From Candidatus Eiseniibacteriota bacterium (GTDB taxonomy: Bacteria; Eisenbacteria; RBG-16-71-46): a DNA stretch of 64,000 bases. Shown here piece after piece: positions 46,296 through 55,070 of this stretch. A program made the position numbers and the translations under genes. Position 1 is the first letter of the stretch. The number at the start of each line of letters is the position of its first letter. Below the pieces are notes generated by a model. It was given only the letters and a program-made list of their open reading frames with translations. It did no database searches and was not told the DNA's origin. The stretch is taken from NCBI GenBank assembly GCA_016710095.1, contig JADJLL010000006.1:124001-188000 (forward strand). Direction: 5' to 3'.

Positions 46296-47024
46296 ATGCA
46301 TGCGATGCGGACGGTTGCCCTGGTCGGATTGGTCGCGGGACTCCTGACGTCGAACGGCGCCGCGGGTGCGCAGCCTCTCGAAGGGCGCACGCTCCCCGCG
46401 CTGCGGCTCGCCTACTCGAACGAAGTGACGGCGCGCGCGGAGTACGAAGCGTACGCGGCCCGCGCGGAAGCCGAGGGCCTGCTGGGCGTGCGCGATCTCT
46501 ATCGTGCGCTCGCGCAGTGCGAAGCCGAGCATGCCGCGCGGCACGCACACTTGATCGAGGCGTCGGGCGAAGTGCCGGTCGCGATCGCCGCCACTCCGAC
46601 GGTGGGTACGACGCGCGAGAACCTCGCACGCGCGTTCTCGAGCGAGCGCCGCGAACGCCGCGTGCGCTACGCGAAGCTCGCCGAAGCCGTACGCCCGGAA
46701 CTCGCGTACGACGTACTCGCGGACCTGCGCTGGTGCTCGGCGGCCGAGGCGACCCATGCGAAGGCGCTGTCCGAGGCGCTCGAAGGGATCGACGACCTGC
46801 GCGCGCCGCACGTCTGGTACGCGTGCTCCGAGTGCGGCAGCATCCGCGGCGAGCATTCGCACGAGCGCTGTGCCTGCGGCATGACGGGCGACACGTTCCT
46901 CGCGCTCGGCGGCGGCGAGGACCTCCGCGAGACGGCGCAGCCGGTCGCGTCCGCTCCGGTGATCGCGTGGCTCGAACTGGGGCTCGGCCGCAGTCTGATG
47001 TTGGGTGCCCCGGACGAGAAGTGA
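46296..47024 (+). CDS. Exported rubrerythrin-like diiron protein
   Basis: A 242-residue protein with an N-terminal signal peptide ending near AGA-Q, followed by a ferritin-like four-helix domain. Likely diiron ligands lie in NEVTARAEYEAY, EAEHAARH and SAAEATHAKAL. The C-terminal rubredoxin-like module reads CSECGSIRGEHSHERCACG, with two Cys pairs. Rubrerythrins are normally cytoplasmic peroxide reductases; here the leader suggests a periplasmic or extracytoplasmic enzyme needing a different electron donor. GAAGGAGAAG lies before the ATG. A shared hairpin terminator follows. Confidence 0.82.
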   Translation: MHAMRTVALVGLVAGLLTSNGAAGAQPLEGRTLPALRLAYSNEVTARAEYEAYAARAEAEGLLGVRDLYRALAQCEAEHAARHAHLIEASGEVPVAIAATPTVGTTRENLARAFSSERRERRVRYAKLAEAVRPELAYDVLADLRWCSAAEATHAKALSEALEGIDDLRAPHVWYACSECGSIRGEHSHERCACGMTGDTFLALGGGEDLRETAQPVASAPVIAWLELGLGRSLMLGAPDEK

Positions 47025-47065
47025 CCGAAGCGGCACTGGCCGCCGCGATCGAACCGGGGATCGCG

Positions 47066-47100
47066 AGGGACGATCGGCGCGCGAGCCGGTCGTCCCTTTC
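47066..47100. terminator. Bidirectional terminator between convergent genes
   Basis: A 13-bp stem with one mismatch (47066-47078 with 47085-47097) and a 6-nt loop, 41 nt after the rubrerythrin stop and next to the stop of the small membrane protein gene. TTC follows on the plus strand. Confidence 0.55.
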
Positions 47101-47106
47101 GCTCGC

Positions 47107-47445
47107 TCAGCGGTCGCGGCGCCCTCTCGTCGCGATCCACACCGCCGCGAGCCAGGTCGGCACGAGGTCCACGCCGGGAACGAGTTCGGCGGCGAGCGAC
47201 GGCAGGAACGCCCAGTGCCAGCCGCAGAGCTTCACGAGAACCGCGGCCGTCACGACCTCGAGCGTGGCATCGAACGGCGACGCGATGCCCGGCGCGAACA
47301 GAGGCAGGAACACCCACTGCAACCCGTCGGCCACGGCCGCCACCACCCACGGAAGCCAAACGATCCGGCGCGGAACGGGCGCCGGACTCGGCAAGGGACT
47401 CGACGCGGGACCCGGCGCCGGCGAACGCTCTTCGATGTCGGGCAT
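47107..47445 (-). CDS. Small membrane protein of unknown function
   Basis: A 112-residue protein. A proline-rich cytoplasmic-looking N-terminus (SPAPGPASSPLPSPAP) precedes two or three membrane helices (VWLPWVVAAVADGLQWVFLP and a second hydrophobic stretch containing WHWAFLPSLAAELV), ending in a basic tail that would sit in the cytoplasm. I do not recognise the family. It lies between the rubrerythrin terminator and tRNA-Leu and could be cotranscribed downstream of the tRNA. Third-position G/C content is consistent with a real gene. Confidence 0.6.
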   Translation of the reverse strand: MPDIEERSPAPGPASSPLPSPAPVPRRIVWLPWVVAAVADGLQWVFLPLFAPGIASPFDATLEVVTAAVLVKLCGWHWAFLPSLAAELVPGVDLVPTWLAAVWIATRGRRDR

Positions 47446-47476
47446 CGTTCTCCCTCCCGTTCTCGTGCGCGTGAAG

Positions 47477-47563
47477 TGGTGCCGGGACCGGGAATCGAAC
47501 CCGGACGGGATTGCTCCCAGCGGATTTTAAGTCCGCTGCGTCTGCCAGTTTCGCCATCCCGGC
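47477..47563 (-). tRNA. tRNA-Leu (anticodon TAA)
   Basis: An 87-nt class II tRNA. The acceptor arms GCCGGGA and TCCCGGC pair exactly, followed by the discriminator A and an encoded CCA. The anticodon stem-loop has CTTAAAA as loop, giving anticodon TAA for UUA. The long variable arm (GGGAGCAATCCC) and the TPsiC sequence GGTTCGATTCC confirm leucine type. UUA is a rare codon in this GC-rich genome. Confidence 0.96.
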
Positions 47564-47595
47564 ACTGTGTGACCTCGAACCGGACGCCTCGCCGC

Positions 47596-47643
47596 ACAAA
47601 ACGAAGCGCCCGGGATCTCTCGCGTGCGAGAAGTCCCGGGCGC
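47596..47643 (-). terminator. Terminator of the act operon
   Basis: A perfect 10-bp outer stem (47606-47615 with 47634-47643) and a 6-bp inner stem, followed on the minus strand by TTCGTTTTG. It begins 25 nt beyond the actF stop and separates the operon from tRNA-Leu. Confidence 0.85.
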
Positions 47644-47668
47644 CGATGCGCGTGAATGCCGCAGGCGA

Positions 47669-48925
47669 CTAGTGCCCGTGACCGCCCGCGCCCTCTAACA
47701 CGTCCACCACGCGGACCACCGGGTAGCGCGCGAGGAAGTTCTGCACCGCGAAGCCGAACAGTCCGAGGAAGCCCAGCGTCACGCCGATCTCGGGCAGGCC
47801 GACCCACACCTGCTCGGCGTTCAGCGACGGCATCACCAGCACGTGGCGCTCGACCCAGATGCCGACCATCGCGATGACCGAGAACATGGTCAGCAGCGCG
47901 GGGTTCGTCTTGCTCGTCTTGTTGAGCATGCCGAGGAACGGGATCACGAAGATGAGCGTGAAGGCGACGAACGACAGCGTCCGCCACGGCTCCTCGAAGC
48001 GCACGAACACCCACCACGTTTCTTCCGGCATGTTCGCGTACCAGATCGGCAGGTACTGCGACCAGAAGAGGTAGCCCCAGAACACGCACCAGGCGAACAG
48101 CACCTTGCCGATGTCCCAGTACATGTTCGTCGTGATGTAGGCCTCGAGCTTGTAGCGCGTGCGCAGCTGCGCGGCGAGCAGGCTCGTCATGGCGACCGCG
48201 GTGATGAACGCGCCGGCGTACACCCACCAGCCGAACAGACCGCTCACCCAGTTGGGCGTCAGCGCCATGATGAAGTCCCACGCCATCACGGAGAACGACA
48301 CCACGAACAGCAGCGCGAGCTGCGGCGCGAGGTGCGCGGACTCGTGACGGGCGGACTCGAACTCGGCCTGGTCACCCTTCCAGTTCGCCGTCAGCTTCTC
48401 GTACTCGGCCTTCAGCCGGCCGTCCACGTACGGCTTGATGGCCTGCAGGTCGCGGCGCATCGAGACGTGCACGAGCTTCTTGGCGAGCATCCAGAACAGG
48501 AGCAGGCCTCCGAGCGTGCGGACGTAGAGGAACGGCACGTTGAGGAACGGCACCTGGCGCGGCTCGACGTGCTTCACCCACGGCAGGTACGTCCAGATGC
48601 CGGCGAACAGCAGCACGGCCATGGTCGCGATGCCGTACGGCAGGTACGCCGAGAACGACTCCGCGATGCGCATGATCGGCCCGCCCCAGCGGCCGTTGGC
48701 CAGCCGGATGGCGCACGCGAGCGCGATACCGCCCATCGCGATGCCGAGGAAGTACAGCGTGTTGATGGTCCATGCGCCCCACGCCCGAAGCGGGTTCGTG
48801 AGGAACAGGTAACCGAACGCCACCAATCCGACCACGATCAGCGCGATCCAGATCTGTCGCTTCTGGGCGCTCGGCTGGACCGGCAGCTTGCTGGCGATAT
48901 CCCGGAGAACGGCCTCGTGGCTCAT
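47669..48925 (-). CDS. actF: Alternative complex III membrane subunit ActF
   Basis: A 418-residue polytopic membrane protein of the NrfD-like family (about ten helices), the second large membrane subunit of alternative complex III (quinol:cytochrome c/acceptor oxidoreductase), homologous to ActC. Helices include WIALIVVGLVAFGYLFL, LALLFVVSFSVMAWDFI and FTLIFVIPFLGML, with a soluble loop near residues 165-200. It ends with a His-rich tail (GGHGH). The ATG is chosen because it overlaps the ActE stop (ATGA); a longer upstream start is not conserved in character. It is the last gene of the operon; no ActG gene follows before the terminator. Confidence 0.88.
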   Translation of the reverse strand: MSHEAVLRDIASKLPVQPSAQKRQIWIALIVVGLVAFGYLFLTNPLRAWGAWTINTLYFLGIAMGGIALACAIRLANGRWGGPIMRIAESFSAYLPYGIATMAVLLFAGIWTYLPWVKHVEPRQVPFLNVPFLYVRTLGGLLLFWMLAKKLVHVSMRRDLQAIKPYVDGRLKAEYEKLTANWKGDQAEFESARHESAHLAPQLALLFVVSFSVMAWDFIMALTPNWVSGLFGWWVYAGAFITAVAMTSLLAAQLRTRYKLEAYITTNMYWDIGKVLFAWCVFWGYLFWSQYLPIWYANMPEETWWVFVRFEEPWRTLSFVAFTLIFVIPFLGMLNKTSKTNPALLTMFSVIAMVGIWVERHVLVMPSLNAEQVWVGLPEIGVTLGFLGLFGFAVQNFLARYPVVRVVDVLEGAGGHGH

Positions 48926-49491
48926 CGCGGACTGACTTTCTGCTGATGGCGGATGTAATGAACGAGGTCCCACGCGTCGTGGGCCGAGAGGGCGTTGCCG
49001 AACGACGGCATCACGACTCCACCGTGGCGCATGTACGAGTAGATGAAGCCGTCCGTGCGCTCACGCGTCGCCTGCGCGAGCAGGTCCGGCGGAGGCATGA
49101 ACTGCGCGGCCACCGGGCCGTCACCCATCATGGTCTTGCCGTGGCACGTCCAGCAGATGGTGTGGAACAGCGTGTCGCCGCGGACGATCGAAGCCTCGTC
49201 CGACGGGAACGGTTCCTTGATCGCCATCGTGGCCGCCGGCTCGTACGGAGCCTCGCCGATGTAGAGGTCGCGACCGATGCTCGCGACGGACAGCGAGTCC
49301 GGCCCGCGGAACGGGCGCGCCTTCGGGTTGAGCGGATCGCCGCGCTGCGGGTCGATCGCCACCGTCTGCCGCATGTCGCGGATCGGGTAGTACGACAGGT
49401 GCGTCAGCGACTTCGTGAGGTCCTGGCAGCCCTGCTGGAAGGACACCGACCAGAGCGCGAGGAACGCGAGAAGGAGCTTGGCCTTAAGCAT
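48922..49491 (-). CDS. actE: Alternative complex III monohaem cytochrome c subunit ActE
   Basis: A 189-residue periplasmic lipoprotein cytochrome. The signal sequence ends in a lipobox-like FQQGC (Cys22). One haem-binding CWTCH lies near residue 113, with a later Met in the VMPSFG segment as the likely axial ligand. It is thought to pass electrons from the complex to its soluble acceptor. The start overlaps the ActD 3' end by 8 nt, and the stop overlaps the actF ATG by 4 nt, so all are co-translated. Confidence 0.9.
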   Translation of the reverse strand: MLKAKLLLAFLALWSVSFQQGCQDLTKSLTHLSYYPIRDMRQTVAIDPQRGDPLNPKARPFRGPDSLSVASIGRDLYIGEAPYEPAATMAIKEPFPSDEASIVRGDTLFHTICWTCHGKTMMGDGPVAAQFMPPPDLLAQATRERTDGFIYSYMRHGGVVMPSFGNALSAHDAWDLVHYIRHQQKVSPR

Positions 49492-50032
49492 GGACCTGCA
49501 CCTCCTCGGCCGCGTGGCCCTTCATGAGCTGTTCGATCTTCGCGGCTTCGGCGGCCGAGCACGGCACCCAGATGCCGATGCGGTCTTCCTGGAAGCGCGG
49601 ATCGTACGGCGCGACCTGCTTGAGCTGCGGCAGGCGGCCGAGCGCCAGCATGCCGAGCAGATTCGACAGGCCGGCGATGAGAATCATGGACTCGTACCCG
49701 AGCACGGTCATGGGGGGAACCGAGAAGAGTTCCTTGCCGCCGATGACGAGCGGCCACGACGCGATCGAGTAGAAGCAGAGCGCGAAACCGCCCGTCACGC
49801 CGAGGAAGCCGCCGACGGCGGTGACCCAGCGCACGAGCGAGGGCCCCTGCTCCATCGCGTGCTCGATCTCGTGATGCGGCACGGGCGAGAAGACGTTGAG
49901 GTTCTTGTGGCCCGCGCCGCGCAGCGCCGTCACGGCGTCGGTGGCGTCGTCCACGTAGTACCAGATGCCCATCACGCCGTGGAACTTCGGCGCGGGCGGG
50001 TTCAGGAGTCCGTCGATCATCTTGAGGATCAT
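49484..50032 (-). CDS. actD: Alternative complex III subunit ActD (DUF3341)
   Basis: A 182-residue membrane protein of the DUF3341/ActD family. An N-terminal soluble domain (VMGIWYYVDDATDAVTALR) is followed by two membrane helices (SLVRWVTAVGGFLGVTGGFA and SMILIAGLSNLLGMLALG) that anchor the complex on the periplasmic ActB-ActE module. The ATG at 50032 shares one nt with the actC stop (TGATG). The C-terminus contains FQEDRIGIWVPC, common in this family. It is a structural part of the complex with no cofactor of its own. Confidence 0.88.
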   Translation of the reverse strand: MILKMIDGLLNPPAPKFHGVMGIWYYVDDATDAVTALRGAGHKNLNVFSPVPHHEIEHAMEQGPSLVRWVTAVGGFLGVTGGFALCFYSIASWPLVIGGKELFSVPPMTVLGYESMILIAGLSNLLGMLALGRLPQLKQVAPYDPRFQEDRIGIWVPCSAAEAAKIEQLMKGHAAEEVQVHA

Positions 50033-51405
50033 CAGTGCGCCCTCCTCTTCGGCATCGGGAGGGTCTCCTTGATCTCGGCGATCGAGAAGGCCGGCAACAC
50101 GCGCACGAACACGAGGAAGAACATGAAGAACCACGCGAAGGATCCGACGATGAGCGCGAGCTCCGTGATCGAGATCCGGTAGTAGAACCAGTTCGCGGGG
50201 TTGAACGTGCGCGTGAGCGACGTGACGATGATCACGAAGCGTTCGAACCACATGCCGATGTTCACGAAGATGCTGAGCACCAGCAGCGCCGTCATGTTCC
50301 GTCGCACCGACTTGAACCAGAGCGACATCGGGAAGATGACGTTGCACGAGAACATGATCCAGAACGCCCACCAGTAGTGGCCGGTGGCGCGGAACCAGAA
50401 GACGTCTCGCTCCGCCGCGCTGGGGCCGTACCAGGCCATGAAGAACTCGGTCAGGTACGAGTAGCCGACCATGCAGCTCGTGAGCAGCACGAGCTTGGCG
50501 AGCTTCTCCATGTGATCGATCGTGACCAGGTGCTGAAGGCCGAAGCCCTTGCGGATGATCACGAGCAGGAAGATCACCATGCCGACGCCGGAGAAGATGG
50601 CGCCCGCCACGAAGTACGGGGCGAAGAGCGTCGAGTGCCAGCCGGGCGTCTGCGCCATCGCGAAGTCCCAGGACACGACGCTGTGCACGGAGAACACGAG
50701 CGGCGTCGCGAGGGCGGCGAAGAACAGGTACGCGCCGTAGAAGTGCTTCCACTGGTAGTTCGCGCCGGTCCAGCCGAACGAGAAGATCGTGTAGATGAGC
50801 TTGAGGATCGGATGCTTGGCCCGGTCACGCGCAGCGGCGCAGTCCGGAATCAGGCCGACGAGGAAGAAGATGCTCGACACGGTCAGGTACGTGTTCACGG
50901 CGAACACGTCCCACTCGAGCGGCGAGCGGATGTTCGTCCAGAGCTGGCGCTGGTTCGGGTACGGGAAGAGCCAGTAGTCGAACCACGGACGGCCGGTGTG
51001 GATGGCCGGGAACATCGCGGCGGTCAGCACCCCGAACACGGTCATCGCTTCTGCGATGCGGTAGACCGCGCGCCGGAAGTGCGACCGGAACAGGAAGAGC
51101 ACGGCGGACACGAGCGTGCCGCAGTGCGCGATGCCGACCCAGAACACGAAGTTCGTGATGTCGACGGCCCACATGACGGGGCGCATGAAGCCGGAAACGC
51201 CCCAGCCGTGCACGATCAGGTTTCGAACGGCGGCGAGCGCGACGGCGAGCACAACGAGGTCGAACAGGAACAGCGCCCACCAGACCTTGCCCGGCCAGGC
51301 CACCATGCTCAGGACGTCGTCGTTGAGCGATTTCTGGGTGACCGGGCGGTCCGGAACGTCGTTCACGCCGTCCACGGCGATATTCTTCAGGGTCGTCGAG
51401 CTCAC
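50032..51405 (-). CDS. actC: Alternative complex III quinol-binding membrane subunit ActC (NrfD-like)
   Basis: A 457-residue integral membrane protein of the NrfD/PsrC family with about ten helices. Visible helices include VWWALFLFDLVVLAVALAA, AYLFFAALATPLVFSVHSVV and IFSGVGMVIFLLVII. This subunit binds the quinol and may carry out proton movement. Conserved elements include HCGTLVSAVLFLFR, WFDYWLFPYPNQRQLW and HSVVSWDFAMAQTPGWHST. The start overlaps the actB stop by 4 nt (ATGA), and the stop overlaps actD by 1 nt. Homology to ActF is evident, both deriving from a duplicated NrfD unit. Confidence 0.92.
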   Translation of the reverse strand: MSSTTLKNIAVDGVNDVPDRPVTQKSLNDDVLSMVAWPGKVWWALFLFDLVVLAVALAAVRNLIVHGWGVSGFMRPVMWAVDITNFVFWVGIAHCGTLVSAVLFLFRSHFRRAVYRIAEAMTVFGVLTAAMFPAIHTGRPWFDYWLFPYPNQRQLWTNIRSPLEWDVFAVNTYLTVSSIFFLVGLIPDCAAARDRAKHPILKLIYTIFSFGWTGANYQWKHFYGAYLFFAALATPLVFSVHSVVSWDFAMAQTPGWHSTLFAPYFVAGAIFSGVGMVIFLLVIIRKGFGLQHLVTIDHMEKLAKLVLLTSCMVGYSYLTEFFMAWYGPSAAERDVFWFRATGHYWWAFWIMFSCNVIFPMSLWFKSVRRNMTALLVLSIFVNIGMWFERFVIIVTSLTRTFNPANWFYYRISITELALIVGSFAWFFMFFLVFVRVLPAFSIAEIKETLPMPKRRAH

Positions 51406-54400
51406 GCGTGGCCCTCGTTCGTGGTTTCACGCTGGATCTTCTGCAGGTACGTCACGCCCGGACGCGTGTGCAGCTCTTCGAGCACCCAGTACTTGCGCTC
51501 GCCGTAGCTCTTCGCGTGGACGGCGCTCGCGGGATCCGCGAGGTCGCCGAACGTGATGGCCTGCGTGGGGCAACTCTGCGAGCAGGCGGTCTGGATCTCG
51601 CCGTCACGCAGTTCGCGCTTCTCGTCACGCGCGTTGCCCTTGCCTTCCAGAATGCGCTGGACGCACATCGTGCACTTCTCCATGACGCCCTTCGAGCGCA
51701 CGGTCACGTCCGGGTTGAGCTGCCAGTTGAGCGGCTCGGGGAAGGCGAACGTCGTCTTCTCCGGCGCCGAGTAGTCGAACCAGTTGAACGAGCGCGCCTT
51801 GTACGGGCAGTTGTTGGAGCAGTACCGCGTGCCGACGCAGCGGTTGTACACCTGACCGTTGAGGCCTTCGGAGGTGTGGTAGGTCGCGTAGACCGGGCAC
51901 ACCATCTCGCACGGCGCGTCGCTGCAGTGCTGGCACATGCTGGGCAGGAAGCGCACGTCGTTCGCGCCGCCGTCGAGCTTGTCCTCGAAGCGGTCGATGC
52001 GGATCCACGCCATCTCGCGGCCCTTCTTGATCAGCTCGGGCCCGACGACGGGAATGTTGTTCTCGGCGTAGCACGCGACCACGCAGGCCGCGCAGCCGTT
52101 GCACGCGTTGAGGTCGATGGCCATCGCCCAGCGGTGCTTGGCGTTCTTGCCGTAGCTGCCTTCGGACACCGGCTCCGACTTCGGGTGGCGCACCTTCTCC
52201 TTCGGCTCGAAAGCCGAGAGCGAATGCGCCGGCGGGACGTAGCCTTCCGGCCGCGCGAGCGGCTCGGTGTACTTGCCGGGCTTCGTCTGCACTTCCTCGG
52301 AGAGGATGCCGCCCTTTTCGGTGAGACGGCCGAGCGAATGACCGGCGTGTGCGCCGTGTTCGCCGTGTCCGCCCGCCAGCAGCGCGGCGACCGGGATCAC
52401 CTGCGCGAGCTCGCGCTCGTGCTGGTTCTTCTCGGCCTGCTGCAGGTAGAGACCCATCGCCTTCGAGCCGCGCGAGAGCTTCGCGCGCGCGCCCTGGTAG
52501 GCCAGCGCGCCGCTCGCCGCGTCCGTGCCCTCGGGCAGGAGCGCCAGCGCGTTGACGCCGCGCGCCTGGGCGTAGCGGCCGTAGGCCGTGTGGCCTTGGC
52601 CGAGGCCGAGCGCCACGGTGTCCTTGCGGATGCCCGAGTACAGGTAGGCCGGCACTTCGACCTTGCCCGCGCTCGTCTCGATCACGATCGCGTCGCCGCT
52701 CTTCACTCCGAGCTTCTTGGCGGTCTCGGGATGAATCTCGGCCCAGGATCCCCACACGGCCTTGGAGGTCATGTCGGGGAGTTCCTGCAGCCACGGCTTG
52801 TTCGCGCCGCGACCGTCGTAGAAGTTGTTCGAAGGCGTCACGACGAGCGCGAAGTCGCCTTCCGCGGCCGCGGGAGCGGCGAACGCCGGCGTGCCGGCCC
52901 AGCGCACGGACGTGTTCGCGGCGTCTTCCCACACACCACCGGCGGCCACCGTCTCGTCCCAGAACAGGTCGAACGAGCGGCCGTTGCCGAAGCGCGCGTG
53001 CTGCGCCTTCCAGCGAGCCTTGAGGTCGTCGAACGCCGTGGCGCCCCACGCGCCGGTCACGTTGGCCGCGGTGGCGAGCGTGATGAGCGTGTCGCCGAAC
53101 GGACGCGAGTCGAACATCGGCAGCGGGCGCATGGAGGGCTGCTGCAGCGACCAGACCCCCTTCGCCGACTGCGCGTCGCCCCAGCTCTCGAGCGCGTGCG
53201 CCGAGGGCAGGATCACGTCGCAGAGCGCCGCGGTCTCGTCGAGCGTGCCCGACAGCGAAACCTTGAAGCCGACCTTGCCGAAGCCGTCCGCGAACTTGGT
53301 CCACGCGGGCGTCGAGTACGCGGGGTTCGTGCCGTGCACGAACGCGACGTCGAACGCGCCGTTCGCCATCTCGGCGACGATCGCGGCGAACTCCGCGTAG
53401 GACGCGAGGCCGTCGAGGTTCAGCGGGCGGTCGAACAGCACCGTGCTGCCGACGTTGCCGGCGGCGTAGTTGAGCAGGTTCACCGCGGCGACGAGCGCCG
53501 TGGCGTTCGGACCCTGCGTCGCGATGCCACCCGCGATCGCGAGCGACTTGCCGCTCGACTTCGCGAAGAGGCGCGCGAGACGCTGGACGTCTTCGGCCTT
53601 CACGTCGGTCTGCGCCGCGACCGCTTCCGGCGTGAACGCCGAGACGGCCGAGAGCATCGCGCCGCGCTCGCCGAGCGCCGGTCCGAGATTCTCGTTGAGG
53701 ATCACGTGCGCCATGCCCAGCGCGAGCGAAAGCTCGGCGCCCGGCTTGATGGCGACCCATTCGTCGGCGTTCGCGCCCGTCAGCGACAGGCGCGGCTCGA
53801 CGGAGATGAAGTGCCCGGCGCCGTCCTCGTGCTTCGCGCGCATGGCGGCGAAGCCGCGCGCCTGCGAGACCGGCTGGCCGAACGTCTCGAGGAAGTCCGT
53901 GCCGAACGACACCACGCACCGCGCGTTCTCGAACGCGTAGCGCGGCACCGAGGCGAGGCCGAACGTCTTCGCGTTCGCGGCCTTCACGGCTTCGTAGCCG
54001 AACGGCTCCCACATCACGAGGCGGGCGCCGGCGGCGGCGGCCCACTCGGAAGCGAGCGCGCGCGTCGAACCGGACTCGAGCCCCGTGAGGAGCAGCGTCT
54101 TGCCCTTCGCCGCGGCGAGCTTCTCGCCCACCATGGCGATCGCTTCGTCCCACGTGACGTTCTTCCACGTGGCGCCGTTGCGCACCATCGGGGACTTCAC
54201 GCGATCGGGATCGTAGAGCCCCTGCAGGCCGGACTGGCCGCGGGCGCAGAGACCGCCCTGGCCGATCGGGTGCTTGGGATTGCCTTCGATCTTGATGGCG
54301 CGCCCTTCACGCGCGCGCACCACGATGCCGCAACCGACGGGGCATTCGCGGCACGTGCTCGCGTAGTGGTACGGCACGCCCGGAAGGATGTCGTCCGGCG

Positions 54401-54521
54401 CGACGAGATACGGATAGAGCTTGTCCGCCGGGGGCTTGGCGCAACCTGCGGCGGCGCCGGCCACACCGACACCGACCAGCTTCAGGAAGTCGCGACGGCT
54501 GAAGACCACGGAATCCGACAT
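51402..54521 (-). CDS. actB: Alternative complex III iron-sulfur subunit ActB with molybdopterin-like domain
   Basis: A 1,039-residue fusion. A twin-arginine leader (SRRDFLK) exports the folded protein. The first about 750 residues resemble molybdopterin oxidoreductases (CRECPVGCGI near residue 60, LCARGQSGLQG), but in this family the domain lacks the metal cofactor. The C-terminal part is a four-cluster ferredoxin domain with CNGCAACVVACYAENN, CQHCSDAPCEMVCP, CVGTRYCSNNCPYK and the late CTMCVQRI followed by CSQSCPTQAI. It carries electrons between quinol oxidation at ActC and the haem subunits. The gene lies 7 nt after actA and overlaps actC. Confidence 0.94.
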   Translation of the reverse strand: MSDSVVFSRRDFLKLVGVGVAGAAAGCAKPPADKLYPYLVAPDDILPGVPYHYASTCRECPVGCGIVVRAREGRAIKIEGNPKHPIGQGGLCARGQSGLQGLYDPDRVKSPMVRNGATWKNVTWDEAIAMVGEKLAAAKGKTLLLTGLESGSTRALASEWAAAAGARLVMWEPFGYEAVKAANAKTFGLASVPRYAFENARCVVSFGTDFLETFGQPVSQARGFAAMRAKHEDGAGHFISVEPRLSLTGANADEWVAIKPGAELSLALGMAHVILNENLGPALGERGAMLSAVSAFTPEAVAAQTDVKAEDVQRLARLFAKSSGKSLAIAGGIATQGPNATALVAAVNLLNYAAGNVGSTVLFDRPLNLDGLASYAEFAAIVAEMANGAFDVAFVHGTNPAYSTPAWTKFADGFGKVGFKVSLSGTLDETAALCDVILPSAHALESWGDAQSAKGVWSLQQPSMRPLPMFDSRPFGDTLITLATAANVTGAWGATAFDDLKARWKAQHARFGNGRSFDLFWDETVAAGGVWEDAANTSVRWAGTPAFAAPAAAEGDFALVVTPSNNFYDGRGANKPWLQELPDMTSKAVWGSWAEIHPETAKKLGVKSGDAIVIETSAGKVEVPAYLYSGIRKDTVALGLGQGHTAYGRYAQARGVNALALLPEGTDAASGALAYQGARAKLSRGSKAMGLYLQQAEKNQHERELAQVIPVAALLAGGHGEHGAHAGHSLGRLTEKGGILSEEVQTKPGKYTEPLARPEGYVPPAHSLSAFEPKEKVRHPKSEPVSEGSYGKNAKHRWAMAIDLNACNGCAACVVACYAENNIPVVGPELIKKGREMAWIRIDRFEDKLDGGANDVRFLPSMCQHCSDAPCEMVCPVYATYHTSEGLNGQVYNRCVGTRYCSNNCPYKARSFNWFDYSAPEKTTFAFPEPLNWQLNPDVTVRSKGVMEKCTMCVQRILEGKGNARDEKRELRDGEIQTACSQSCPTQAITFGDLADPASAVHAKSYGERKYWVLEELHTRPGVTYLQKIQRETTNEGHA

Positions 54522-54528
54522 GGGTCCT

Positions 54529-55059
54529 CTAGTGGTGACAGACCAGGCAGTCCATGGTCGCCGGACGCTTCTGGTCGTTGAGGTTCTGGCGGTGGCAGCT
54601 GACGCACCACCCCATCTTCAGCGACGAATACTGGTAGACCACGTCCATCTCCTGCACCGGGCCGTGACACTCCTGGCACTGGAAGCCGGACTGCACGTGA
54701 CGCTTGTGATTGAACTTCACGTGGTCGGGCAGTGTGTGGACTTTGACCCACGGGATCTGCTCACCGCGGTCCCAGAAGCCCGTGAGCTTGATGATCTCGG
54801 GGCGATCCGCGACGGCGATCTTGTGGCAGCCCATGCACGTACTCATCGCGGGGATGTTCGCCCACTGAGACTTGTACGCGCCGTAGTGGCAGAACCTGCA
54901 ATCCATCTGCAGTTTGCCGGCGTGGATCTTGTGGCTGAATTTGATGGGCTGCGCCGGCCCCTTGTTGGCGCCCATCTGGACGCTGAACGACTGCGAAAGG
55001 GCGACGCTGGCGACCGCGAGGGTCGCGAAGACGAGTACTGCGGCGATGGTCTTGTTCAT
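54529..55059 (-). CDS. actA: Alternative complex III pentahaem cytochrome c subunit ActA
   Basis: A 176-residue exported cytochrome with five CxxCH haem sites: CRFCH, CMGCH, CQECH, CVSCH and CLVCH. A signal peptide spans about residues 1-22. It is the haem-rich periplasmic head of alternative complex III and heads the operon. A TTGACA/TACGGT promoter ends 11 nt before the ATG, and there is no Shine-Dalgarno sequence, so translation may start on an almost leaderless mRNA. Confidence 0.92.
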   Translation of the reverse strand: MNKTIAAVLVFATLAVASVALSQSFSVQMGANKGPAQPIKFSHKIHAGKLQMDCRFCHYGAYKSQWANIPAMSTCMGCHKIAVADRPEIIKLTGFWDRGEQIPWVKVHTLPDHVKFNHKRHVQSGFQCQECHGPVQEMDVVYQYSSLKMGWCVSCHRQNLNDQKRPATMDCLVCHH

Positions 55060-55070
55060 GGCCGTGCGGC

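Noticed and set aside
47477..47563. Possible attachment site or integrated element at the tRNA-Leu gene.
   Set aside because: No integrase, no repeated tRNA 3' end and no change in composition nearby.
51408..54581. A 1,057-codon plus-strand frame opposite actB.
   Set aside because: Antisense shadow of a long GC-rich gene; no recognisable domains.
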